From Thermoplasmata archaeon (lineage in GTDB: Archaea; Thermoplasmatota; Thermoplasmata; Thermoplasmatales; GCA-001856825): 6,972 bases of DNA. Location: assembly GCA_021831005.1 (NCBI GenBank), contig JAKBNO010000129.1, positions 1-6,972 on the forward strand. Direction: 5' to 3'. Below, one piece after another: positions 1-6,264 of the stretch. The stretch's first letter is position 1. Each line of letters opens with the position of its first letter. Made by a program: the position numbers and the translations under genes. Under the pieces are notes generated by a model that saw only the letters and a list, made by a program, of their open reading frames with translations, did not search any database and had not been told where the DNA came from.

Positions 1-146
1 TACTTGAAATTGAAGATTGAACAGGAAGTTTCGCGAGAATGTGTGTAACCCTTTGAGGCTCTGGAGAAAATCCTTGATAGAAAGAAGTGAGAATAAAAAG
101 GGAGTTTTTTGGATATTCAACGCACAAATTTCTTCCTAAGAAATGA
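1..146 (+). other. Left-edge region: possible 3' tail of an upstream gene plus spacer
   Basis: The first frame reads 15 codons to a TAA at 46-48, which could be the C-terminus of a gene lying mostly outside the window. The same frame then continues for 13 more sense codons to a TGA at 88-90, reading PFEALEKILDRKK, which also looks protein-like. The other forward frames, and all three reverse frames, give no recognisable protein over this short stretch. A run of six T at 105-110 could end transcription of the upstream gene. I cannot name the gene, and it is possible that nothing here is coding. Confidence 0.2.
105..110 (+). terminator. Possible T-run archaeal terminator
   Basis: Six consecutive T on the + strand lie after the putative end of the upstream reading frame and before the promoter of the protease gene. 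Archaeal RNA polymerase can terminate at short T-runs without a hairpin. The run is short and stands alone, so this is a weak call. Confidence 0.2.
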
Positions 147-154
147 TTAATAAA
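138..154 (+). promoter_or_regulatory. BRE/TATA promoter of the M50 protease gene
   Basis: TTAATAAA at 147-154 is a good archaeal TATA box, preceded by the purine-rich AAGAAATGA at 138-146, a plausible BRE. The centre of the box is about 24 bp from the GTG at 174, so transcription should start at or next to the start codon, giving a leaderless mRNA. No Shine-Dalgarno sequence is visible before the GTG, which agrees with this. Confidence 0.55.
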
Positions 155-173
155 CTAATTCTGATAGCGACCC

Positions 174-1649
174 GTGAACTGGCTCCTAATCATAACTTTA
201 CTTGTAGCAGCTTGGATACTGGTATTCTACGTGGCAGTCACCAAGTTCAAGAACCACGTTGCTCCATATGGTCCTGCGCTGCTGATCAAGACCCAGGTGG
301 GAGTCAGGACTATCGAAAGAATTTCGAAGTACAAATTCTGGGACTATTTCATTTCTTTCTTCTATTATGCAATGCCTTTTCTTGCTACGGCTGGTGTCGC
401 ATTATTAGTTTACGAGGCATTCCTGGTGCTGTCAATCCCCAAGAGTGCTGTCCCTTCACTTTCATATGCGCTCGCACTGCCCGGAATCAACCCCGCAATA
501 CCTATCGTATGGGGGATAATAGGCTTGATAGTTGCAGTGGCACTTCACGAAGCTTCCCACGGGATCGCTGCCAGAAGATTCGGGATTCCAGTAAGAAGCA
601 CGGGGCTACTGTGGCTCATTATACCGGTTGGGGCATTCGTTGAACCAGATGAAGAGGAAACGAAAAAAGTGGAACCAAAGGTAAGAGCCAAGATTTTTGC
701 CGCCGGCCCTGGAACTAACATAGTCCTCACTGTCGTTTTCCTTGTGCTTGCAATCCTCGTCGCTTTCACCTTTGCCCCCGTTTCCGGTGCACCTGTCCAG
801 ACCTCAATAACTTCAGTGGGTTCGGCTTTCCATCCGGGAGACATAATACAGTCGGTCAACGGAATATCCATATCCAACGTAACCGCACTCACCGATCTCT
901 CTTTGACGCCTGGCAGTTACGTCAATGTGTCACTTCTGCGAAATGGACAACACCTGACTGAATCCGTGATTTACGGTGTTTACATCTCGACCGTATTAAA
1001 GAATTATCCTGCGTACAATGCAGGAATCACTCCAGGTAGCGTTGTCATAGCCCTCGGAAACCATACTATCACGAACATCACAAATTTTGAAAACATTGAG
1101 GCAACGTATAAGGCGGGGCAGACAGTTTCTGTGGAAACATTCAATGGGACTGGCTACAACAATTTCAGCTTGACCTTTGCCTCGAAATATTCGTACCTGT
1201 TGGCGTCCGGTATTTCTAACCCGGGTATCCCAAAGTCGGATCCATTCATGGGGATTGACGTTTCACTTTTTGGACTCGAACTTTTCGATCAATATTCCTA
1301 CCTGAACCTATTGAGGAATCCGACTTCAGGCGGTGTGATCGGATTTTTCGAGTATATAGGTCTGCCATTCCATTTCGAGCTTCCCCTACCTTCTCCGCTT
1401 CTCTCTTCAATATATTCTAACCCTGTTACGCTAAATCTGGAATACCTGTTCTACTGGTTATTTTGGCTCAATTTCGCTCTTGGATTGATGAACCTTCTGC
1501 CGATTGTCCCACTGGATGGAGGTTATGTTTTCCTTAACACTCCGCTGCTCCAGAAGAACAAGAAGGCTAGGGATGCCATAGTGACCGCTGTGAGTCTGTT
1601 TGTACTATTCCTGATACTGTGGGAACTGATCATACCTAGGATAATCTAG
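174..1649 (+). CDS. Site-2 protease family (M50) intramembrane zinc metalloprotease with two PDZ-like domains
   Basis: This 491-residue membrane protein is predicted to cleave transmembrane segments of other proteins inside the lipid bilayer. The zinc site is visible: HEASH at 125-129 (H125 and H129 as ligands, E126 as catalytic base) in a hydrophobic helix, and LDG at 447-449 near the C-terminus, with D448 as third ligand. AAGPGTN at 176-182 matches the conserved GPxxN segment. Hydrophobic segments lie near 2-21, 61-87, 106-133, 181-200, 424-447 and 468-488. Between the catalytic halves are two PDZ-like repeats, about 205-262 (HPGDIIQSVNG at 220-230) and 278-336 (AGITPGSVVIALGN at 283-296), which probably gate substrate entry. 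Start: GTG 174 is the first possible codon, because an in-frame TAG lies at 165-167 and a TATA box fits a leaderless start. The gene appears to stand alone, so the substrate cannot be guessed. The family assignment is firm. Confidence 0.93.
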   Translation: MNWLLIITLLVAAWILVFYVAVTKFKNHVAPYGPALLIKTQVGVRTIERISKYKFWDYFISFFYYAMPFLATAGVALLVYEAFLVLSIPKSAVPSLSYALALPGINPAIPIVWGIIGLIVAVALHEASHGIAARRFGIPVRSTGLLWLIIPVGAFVEPDEEETKKVEPKVRAKIFAAGPGTNIVLTVVFLVLAILVAFTFAPVSGAPVQTSITSVGSAFHPGDIIQSVNGISISNVTALTDLSLTPGSYVNVSLLRNGQHLTESVIYGVYISTVLKNYPAYNAGITPGSVVIALGNHTITNITNFENIEATYKAGQTVSVETFNGTGYNNFSLTFASKYSYLLASGISNPGIPKSDPFMGIDVSLFGLELFDQYSYLNLLRNPTSGGVIGFFEYIGLPFHFELPLPSPLLSSIYSNPVTLNLEYLFYWLFWLNFALGLMNLLPIVPLDGGYVFLNTPLLQKNKKARDAIVTAVSLFVLFLILWELIIPRII

Positions 1650-1858
1650 ATCAAGCTCATCTGGAACTGGTTGCCAGTTGCCCTACTCATCGGAAGATCA
1701 AAATAATCGACCGGCAACTTCGAGTCTTCTGAAAAATTCAGCGCTTCTTTTCGAAACGATATGAAGTTAGGACACAGGTTGCACTTTGTTGGCGCATTCC
1801 TCAGAAAGTTGCAATTTCCATCCGAATTGTAAAAGCAGAACCTTCCTATCGACTCCAC
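1646..1858 (-). CDS. Small cysteine-containing hypothetical protein
   Basis: I do not recognise this 70-residue protein. It has four cysteines (C8, C16, C26, C29); the last two form CNLC (26-29), so metal binding is possible but unproven. No membrane segment or signal peptide is seen. In favour of a real gene: it fills most of the gap between the protease and methyltransferase genes, has natural-looking composition and codon use, and its GTG start lies about 24 bp downstream of a TATA-like TTTTATT (complement of 1881-1887), the same geometry as its neighbours. Its TAG stop and the protease's TAG stop share the bases CTAG (1646-1649). Against: GTG start, no known homologue that I can name, and further cysteine codons (1865-1867, 1877-1879) upstream of the start without an initiation codon, which could mean a misplaced start or simple chance. 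An overlapping open frame further right is a shadow of the methyltransferase gene. Confidence 0.42.
   Translation of the reverse strand: MESIGRFCFYNSDGNCNFLRNAPTKCNLCPNFISFRKEALNFSEDSKLPVDYFDLPMSRATGNQFQMSLI
1665..1679. repeat. Short inverted repeat after the protease stop
   Basis: AACTGG and CCAGTT are perfect 6-bp arms around a TTG loop, 15 bp after the protease stop codon. The right arm also belongs to a small tandem repeat (GTTGCCA then GTTGCCC, 1670-1683). It could form a weak hairpin in the mRNA of either strand. No T-run follows, so terminator function is doubtful. It lies inside the putative small reading frame. Confidence 0.25.
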
Positions 1859-1905
1859 CAGTGAGCAACCAGTGATGCAATAAAAGGTTTAGTTCGGACG
1901 GTCTG

Positions 1906-2664
1906 TCACATTTCCATTTTTCCCAACACCACTTCCGTCTCGTATTCGATTGAGACTTTACCTTTAACCTCGTATCTCTCGAATGCATCGGTGAAGTCCT
2001 TCCTGATTTTGATAAAAAGTGGATCGTTTTCTTTCACTGCGTACGATGCAGAAAGGTATCTCCCAGTTAGACCGGTCAGATCAAGCTTCTGTAAGTTCTT
2101 TATGTTGAAAGACCTGTAATTCCCTCCGAAGAATTCGTTTATAGAGTTGGGATTTGTGGCTCTCATTCCACTTGCGTGATATTCCTTGCTGTACTTTTTC
2201 ACCAGCCGCTCATACTCAACGTTCATTCCTTCTTCCGATTTTGAACGAGTATTCCAGACCAGTAACACCTGCCCGTTCTGTTTGAGGATACGCTTGAATT
2301 CTACTCTCGTGGCCTTCGGTTCGAACCAATGAAAAGCCTGACCGACCGTTATCAGATCAATGGAATTGCTATGCAGCGAGGTGTTCTCCGCGGTTCCTCC
2401 CAGAATCGTGCATAGTTTGTTCCCGGTAAACTTCTTGAATGCTATACGTCTCATTCCTTCATTCGGTTCAATACAGAACAGGTTGCACCCTGACTGGATG
2501 ATTAATTCAGCGAGGAGCCCTGTTCCCGACCCAATGTCTGCTGCAACCGAGTCCGTACCGAGACCCGTCTCCTTTTCAAGTAAGTCAAGCAGTTCGCCAG
2601 GATACCTCGGTCTGTAAAGATCATAGTTCTCCGATCTTTCATTGAAACGTTCCCAGTTATTCAT
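1906..2664 (-). CDS. Class I SAM-dependent methyltransferase (Methyltransf_11/25 type)
   Basis: This 252-residue soluble protein should transfer a methyl group from S-adenosylmethionine to an unknown acceptor. The Rossmann-type SAM domain shows motif I DIGSGTG at 43-49, the ribose-binding acidic residue in CIEPN (E66), the segment LGGTAENT at 88-95, motif IV IDLITVGQAFHWF at 101-113 and motif VI GQVLLVW at 131-137. The N-terminal YDLYRPRYP (14-22), AFHWF, and the C-terminal GRYLSASY (201-208) with a closing YETEVVLGK strand (241-249) are typical of the large uncharacterised family that also includes yeast trans-aconitate methyltransferase relatives. That resemblance does not fix the substrate. 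The ATG is preceded by GGAAG with 7 nt spacing, a possible ribosome site. It lies 77 bp downstream of purB on the same strand and may share its transcript, though a TATA-like ACTATAAG (complement of 2709-2716) could give it its own. Confidence 0.85.
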   Translation of the reverse strand: MNNWERFNERSENYDLYRPRYPGELLDLLEKETGLGTDSVAADIGSGTGLLAELIIQSGCNLFCIEPNEGMRRIAFKKFTGNKLCTILGGTAENTSLHSNSIDLITVGQAFHWFEPKATRVEFKRILKQNGQVLLVWNTRSKSEEGMNVEYERLVKKYSKEYHASGMRATNPNSINEFFGGNYRSFNIKNLQKLDLTGLTGRYLSASYAVKENDPLFIKIRKDFTDAFERYEVKGKVSIEYETEVVLGKMEM

Positions 2665-2741
2665 TTTCCATCTTCCAAATTGAACTCTGAAGATTAAGTC
2701 GTTTGAACCTTATAGTCGGTAACTCCTTCTGCATACCCAGC

Positions 2742-4076
2742 TCAAGATGTACGATTTCTCTTTGCCGTTTCGTAATTCCTAAGAATCTTCTCTGTGATCT
2801 CAACTGCGTTGCCGGTATAATCGAGCGGAGATAACTTCTTGATCTGCTTTCCACTCAATTCTTCTACCCTGTTCCTCAGCTCGCCACCCTTTTCCCTCAC
2901 TTCCATAGATGCCCGCCTGACTATCTCGTGGGCCTCCTGCCTTCCGTATCCATTGTTCACTAATGCCATCAGATAAGCTTCACCGAGTACAAGATCATCG
3001 CTTAAGACATTCCGCAACATGTTCTCCGAATTGACCTTCAGCCCCTTGAATACGAATATCATTTTGTTCAATATGTCGTCTATTAGAATAGAAACGTAAG
3101 GGATGATGAATCTTTCAGAGGCGCTGTTGGTAAGGTCTCTTTCGTGCCAGAGTATTGCCGACTCGTGCATTGGATTGAGGAAGCCTCGTATTATTCTGGC
3201 CAATGATACTATGTTCTCCGATTGAACGGGATTGATTTTCTGAGCCATTGTGCTTGATCCTACTTGCTTGGCTTCATTGAACGGTTCTTGAAGTTCGCCT
3301 ATTTCGGGTCTCTGCAAATTTCTGATCTCGGTTCCAAATTTTTCGAGGGAAGTTGCGATGTTCGCAATTATCGAAACATACTCGACATATCTATCTCTAT
3401 CCACTATCTGAGTCGGACCATCCTCTTCCTTCAAACCGAGTTTTTCCATTAAAATTGACTGAACTTTCATGGTTTGTTTGCCTAGGGCTGCGCCCGTCCC
3501 GACCGCACCCATGAACTTCCCTACTAGTACCCTCTTTTGAGATTCTTCCACCCTGGAGATGTGTCGCATCACTTCGGAAAGATAGACGGATGTCTTGAGA
3601 CCAAGGGTGATTGGTAATGCGTGCTGCCCGTGGGTTCTTCCTATCATGACAGTGTGTTCGTTCTTCTTTGATATTTCGTAGAGCACATCTGAGAGCTTGA
3701 ATAAATCATCAATCAGGACGGAGTAAAATCTCTTGAATTGTAGCGCATTGGCTGTGTCTGTGATGTCATTGGATGTGGCTCCTAGATGGACGAATTTGCC
3801 ACTTTCTCCAGATGCAGCGGATAGAACTTTCACAATCGCCATAACGTTGTGACCTATTTCTCCCTCAACTTTCTTTACTTCTTCGATTCTGACAGACTCC
3901 AGATTTGCATGCTTTTGGATCTCGTCTGCATCCTTCTTTGGCACTATCCCTGCCTCTGCTTCGGCCTGTGCAAGTGCTGCCTCCACTTCGAGCATGTTTC
4001 TCAGGTTTGATTCTTCAGAGAATATAGCCTTGACCTCTTCCCTGCCATATCGGTAATCGAGGGGAGAAACAATCAT
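2742..4076 (-). CDS. purB: Adenylosuccinate lyase
   Basis: PurB acts twice in purine synthesis: it splits SAICAR to AICAR plus fumarate, and adenylosuccinate to AMP plus fumarate. It belongs to the fumarase/aspartase superfamily and is normally a cytosolic homotetramer. The 444-residue length is typical of the family. Diagnostic segments are SPLDYRYG at 4-11, EIGHNVMA at 73-80 (H76), HLGATSNDITDTANALQ at 97-113, GRTHGQHALPITLG at 146-159 (H149, catalytic acid region), the flexible signature loop GSSTMAQKINP at 273-283 carrying the catalytic serine, and ERDLTNSASER at 312-322. The loop has Ala278 where most superfamily members have Pro (GSSxMPxKxNP). The ATG start matches the family N-terminus. 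A weak TATA-like TAGTTATT (complement of 4097-4104) lies about 25 bp upstream. No other purine gene is next to it. Substrate preference within the superfamily is inferred from the PurB-type N-terminus and motifs. Confidence 0.95.
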   Translation of the reverse strand: MIVSPLDYRYGREEVKAIFSEESNLRNMLEVEAALAQAEAEAGIVPKKDADEIQKHANLESVRIEEVKKVEGEIGHNVMAIVKVLSAASGESGKFVHLGATSNDITDTANALQFKRFYSVLIDDLFKLSDVLYEISKKNEHTVMIGRTHGQHALPITLGLKTSVYLSEVMRHISRVEESQKRVLVGKFMGAVGTGAALGKQTMKVQSILMEKLGLKEEDGPTQIVDRDRYVEYVSIIANIATSLEKFGTEIRNLQRPEIGELQEPFNEAKQVGSSTMAQKINPVQSENIVSLARIIRGFLNPMHESAILWHERDLTNSASERFIIPYVSILIDDILNKMIFVFKGLKVNSENMLRNVLSDDLVLGEAYLMALVNNGYGRQEAHEIVRRASMEVREKGGELRNRVEELSGKQIKKLSPLDYTGNAVEITEKILRNYETAKRNRTS

Positions 4077-4229
4077 GGAGAAATATTGGGAATTAGAATA
4101 ACTACATTTCCTTTAGTAGACTGATAAGAAGTGATCTCGAATGACACTCACTCGCTTTAGCTTTGAAAAGTACTTCCAGTGTATCATAGATGCTGTTTTG
4201 CCATTTCGTTCTATTCAGAACTCTGTTTA
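4077..4229. other. 153-bp intergenic region between the transporter and purB
   Basis: This gap lies downstream of the transporter gene and upstream of purB, both on -. It should hold the purB promoter (TATA-like element at 4097-4104) and the end of the transporter transcript. I see no tRNA, hairpin plus T-run, or repeat. One reverse frame is open from inside the transporter gene down to a TAG at 4102-4104 and reads plausibly, but it has no ATG or GTG start, so it is not annotated as a gene. Confidence 0.4.
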
Positions 4230-5432
4230 CTAGATTACTTGCAAAATTGAGAAAACACCCAGTCCCACTGCCAAAATCATGAAAATGTAAAGAGATATAG
4301 CCCGAGCAGCGCCAATCTTGTGCTGACCCATAATCTCCCGATTCGAGCCAATTCTAATCACAATCAAAAGTGGGAGGGCCAGGGCGATCGCACTGAAGAC
4401 CATCACATCGAGTGCGAGATTTATGAGATTAGTGAAGACAGCAGTCAGGATTGCAGCAGGAATAATTTCGATCATATAGACACCGTAGAACCTCTTGTGA
4501 CCACTCATTTCTCTGTTGAATGATCCTCTCCACCGGAACACGTCAGATACTGAATAGGCCATGCTCATTGATATTACGAACATTGCCAACAGTCCTGCAA
4601 CGGCAAGGGCAAGAGCAAAGATGACAGGGCCGATGGGTCCAATTTCGTGGCCCAAGGCAGTAGCAACGTTAGTCACAGAGTTTCCGCTCGTGAGTCCGTC
4701 CTGGGCTAGTTTCCAAGAAAAAATCACAATCGCCACCATAAGAGCCTCGGATGCCACGGCTCCCTGTAGTGTTCCCAAACTCTCCTTCTTCATCCCCGAA
4801 ACCTTAAGTCCGCTGTCCACGTCGGCAGCCTGATGATAGAACAGCATCCAGGGCATTATCACGGCCCCTATGTTTGCTGCCATCAGGAAATAGAATGAAT
4901 TCTTAGGGATGAATGGCGAAAAGTCCGTGAGATGAATGTTGTGGGGGAAGACGAAAAAATCCAGCGCGACAAACAGGAAAAGAATGAACCCGATGGCCAC
5001 CAGGAAGACCTCTATTCTCTTGTATTTGCCAGTTGATACAACTATTGTGTGTACAATGATCACTAAAATTACGGTCACTATCACTGGAATCCCCACTATT
5101 GTTCCGGCGACGGCGATTCCTGCAAATTCACCTACATATGCCGCAAAATCTATGATAGCCGACCCACCTACCGCAGCCACAGTCCATCCGTGACCAAAGT
5201 ATTCTGAAATGACCTGTCCCAACGTCTTACCAGTGACAGCGCCGATTCTAGAAGATGTGTCTTGAACAAGGAATAGAGGAATTATGAGGACTATCAGCAA
5301 TACTATCAGATGAGCCTTGAACTCTATTCCGGATTGGATCGCAGTTATGACGCTTGGTGCATCTAGGTCTGCCAGCATCACGACCCAACCTGGGCCTAAG
5401 ACTGGTAGAAGCTTCTTAAGCGTAGGGTTCAT
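4230..5432 (-). CDS. NRAMP-family divalent metal ion transporter, divergent metal site
   Basis: This 400-residue protein has about 11 membrane helices in the LeuT-like NRAMP fold and should import a divalent metal ion. LGPGW at 12-16 leads into helix 1. The canonical DPGN there is replaced by DAPS (D24-S27), keeping the metal-binding Asp. Helix 6 reads IGAVIMPWMLFYHQ (188-201): the selectivity Met (M193) and a distal His (H200) are kept, but the His after MP is Trp195. E102 in GEFAG corresponds to the conserved helix-3 Glu. A retained Met favours Mn2+ or Fe2+; the Trp resembles NRAMP-related Mg2+ transporters. Alignment here is by eye. The ATG lies 17 bp inside the end of the upstream regulator gene, with only a weak AAGGT upstream, so translation is probably coupled and regulation shared. 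It lacks its own visible promoter. Family assignment is secure; the substrate is not. Confidence 0.88.
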   Translation of the reverse strand: MNPTLKKLLPVLGPGWVVMLADLDAPSVITAIQSGIEFKAHLIVLLIVLIIPLFLVQDTSSRIGAVTGKTLGQVISEYFGHGWTVAAVGGSAIIDFAAYVGEFAGIAVAGTIVGIPVIVTVILVIIVHTIVVSTGKYKRIEVFLVAIGFILFLFVALDFFVFPHNIHLTDFSPFIPKNSFYFLMAANIGAVIMPWMLFYHQAADVDSGLKVSGMKKESLGTLQGAVASEALMVAIVIFSWKLAQDGLTSGNSVTNVATALGHEIGPIGPVIFALALAVAGLLAMFVISMSMAYSVSDVFRWRGSFNREMSGHKRFYGVYMIEIIPAAILTAVFTNLINLALDVMVFSAIALALPLLIVIRIGSNREIMGQHKIGAARAISLYIFMILAVGLGVFSILQVI

Positions 5433-6141
5433 TTGGCTTCTTGACCTTGATTCTTTCCAGCGGTAACTTGCCAGAAGCTCTGCCGGATTTCAAGGGCTTC
5501 CTCAGCGCCGCAGACTTGGGACCGGACTTCAGTCTGATCGTCTTCTCCATTTTCTCGGGAAGTTTGAATTCCCCATTTTCGCCTATGAGATACAAGCTCT
5601 CTCCTCCCTTCTCAATGTCTACGACCTTACCGGGCGTAGAACCTGCATTAAGAAGTCGCTTCAAAAATGAGTATTCCTCCAGTACGGGTCGAACAAAATA
5701 GTACTTTCCTTCTGGAGCTTCTGATGCACTGATCTCGATCATCTTCTGGTCTGGCTTGACTGGATTGCCATGGGGGCAGTAACCGGGAGACTTCATCTTC
5801 CTGTAAAGATTATCGAGGAGTTTTTCCGTGAAATCGTGCTCAAGATCCATGACCGAGTTGTGCACTTCATCCCAGGGAATTTCCAGATATGAGTAGACAA
5901 AATATTCCGTTATTCTGTGGGCCCTCACCATCTTCATTGCGCTGAGATAGCCTTCGCTTGTGAACTTGATACCCTGTTTGCTTACCGTAAGTTGATTTTC
6001 TCTCTCTAATCGATGGATCCCCTCCCAGGCGGAAGGGAGAGAAATGCCTAGCCTTTCGGCGACTCCCTTTTCATTCGCAGAACCATAACTTTCACCTAAC
6101 TCCCAAATCGCCAGGAGGTAGTCCTGACCATTGTGCTTCAC
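5416..6141 (-). CDS. DtxR/IdeR/MntR-family metal-dependent transcriptional repressor
   Basis: This cytosolic repressor should bind DNA when loaded with Fe2+ or Mn2+. The 241 residues comprise a winged helix-turn-helix (about 1-62), a dimerisation and metal domain (about 63-127), an FeoA/SH3-like domain (about 138-203) and a basic tail (204-241). By-eye alignment to DtxR gives site 1 as H75, E79, H94 and site 2 as D7, M98, E101, H102. D7 is Asp as in MntR rather than Met as in DtxR, and M98 stands where DtxR has Cys. CPHGNPV at 122-128 is the conserved family turn. The tail has about 11 Lys/Arg and is unusual. The GTG start has an in-frame stop 12 bp upstream and a TATA box 26 bp upstream, so the mRNA is leaderless. 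An inverted repeat over the promoter implies autorepression. The overlapping NRAMP gene is the obvious regulated target. Whether iron or manganese is sensed cannot be decided here. Confidence 0.9.
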   Translation of the reverse strand: MKHNGQDYLLAIWELGESYGSANEKGVAERLGISLPSAWEGIHRLERENQLTVSKQGIKFTSEGYLSAMKMVRAHRITEYFVYSYLEIPWDEVHNSVMDLEHDFTEKLLDNLYRKMKSPGYCPHGNPVKPDQKMIEISASEAPEGKYYFVRPVLEEYSFLKRLLNAGSTPGKVVDIEKGGESLYLIGENGEFKLPEKMEKTIRLKSGPKSAALRKPLKSGRASGKLPLERIKVKKPNEPYA

Positions 6142-6147
6142 GCCAAG

Positions 6148-6167
6148 TAATTAGGGTAGCCTAATTA
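6148..6167. promoter_or_regulatory. DtxR/IdeR-type operator upstream of the regulator gene
   Basis: A perfect 8-bp inverted repeat, TAATTAGG (6148-6155) and CCTAATTA (6160-6167), flanks GTAG. Read on + from 6151 to 6169 it matches the bacterial DtxR/IdeR 19-bp consensus TWAGGTTAGSCTAACCTWA at 15 positions. It starts 6 bp upstream of the regulator's GTG and overlaps its TATA box, so a bound repressor would block polymerase. An outer inverted repeat, AAGTAAT (6145-6151) and ATTACTT (6171-6177), encloses it on a different centre. Function is inferred from sequence and position. Confidence 0.72.
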
Positions 6168-6171
6168 AATA
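6164..6171 (-). promoter_or_regulatory. TATA box of the regulator-transporter operon
   Basis: On the - strand this reads TATTTAAT, a strong archaeal TATA box. Its centre is about 26 bp upstream of the GTG at 6141, which puts the transcript start at the start codon (leaderless). The operator's right arm covers half of the box. Confidence 0.68.
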
Positions 6172-6256
6172 TTACTTAAACTTGACAGGGTCTCCTTAAA
6201 TTGAAAAATACGACAACTTTGAAACAGGAGTTATCTTATGGCGGGTTCTACATAAA

Positions 6257-6264
6257 TTATAATA
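6257..6264 (+). promoter_or_regulatory. TATA box of the riboflavin reductase gene
   Basis: TTATAATA lies in an AT-rich stretch, with its centre about 26 bp upstream of the GTG at 6287. The spacing predicts a leaderless transcript, and no Shine-Dalgarno sequence precedes the GTG. The metal-repressor operator lies about 90 bp away, too far to block this promoter directly by simple occlusion. I see no convincing flavin riboswitch in the 145-bp divergent region, and a leaderless start would leave no room for one. Confidence 0.62.

Noticed and set aside
143..643. 166-codon + frame starting with ATG just upstream of the protease GTG
   Set aside because: It overlaps the protease gene in another frame, has a low-complexity odd composition with many Cys, Arg and Ser, and matches no family. 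The protease frame carries all the M50 motifs.
1665..1679. Hairpin as a convergent-gene terminator
   Set aside because: Only 6-bp arms and no following T-run on either strand, so it is kept only as a weak repeat.
1767..1988. 73-codon - frame across the end of the methyltransferase gene
   Set aside because: It lies largely over the methyltransferase 3' end and the small cysteine frame. It is rich in Trp, Leu and Lys with no motif, as expected for a shadow frame.
2657..2854. 65-codon - frame across the end of purB and the start of the methyltransferase
   Set aside because: Its first half overlaps the conserved purB C-terminus in another frame, and its end is only a short spacer. Its Arg- and Gln-rich composition does not look like a real protein.
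4561..5193. Long + frames opposite the transporter gene
   Set aside because: Ala-, Thr- and Pro-rich products are the usual antisense images of a hydrophobic membrane protein gene.
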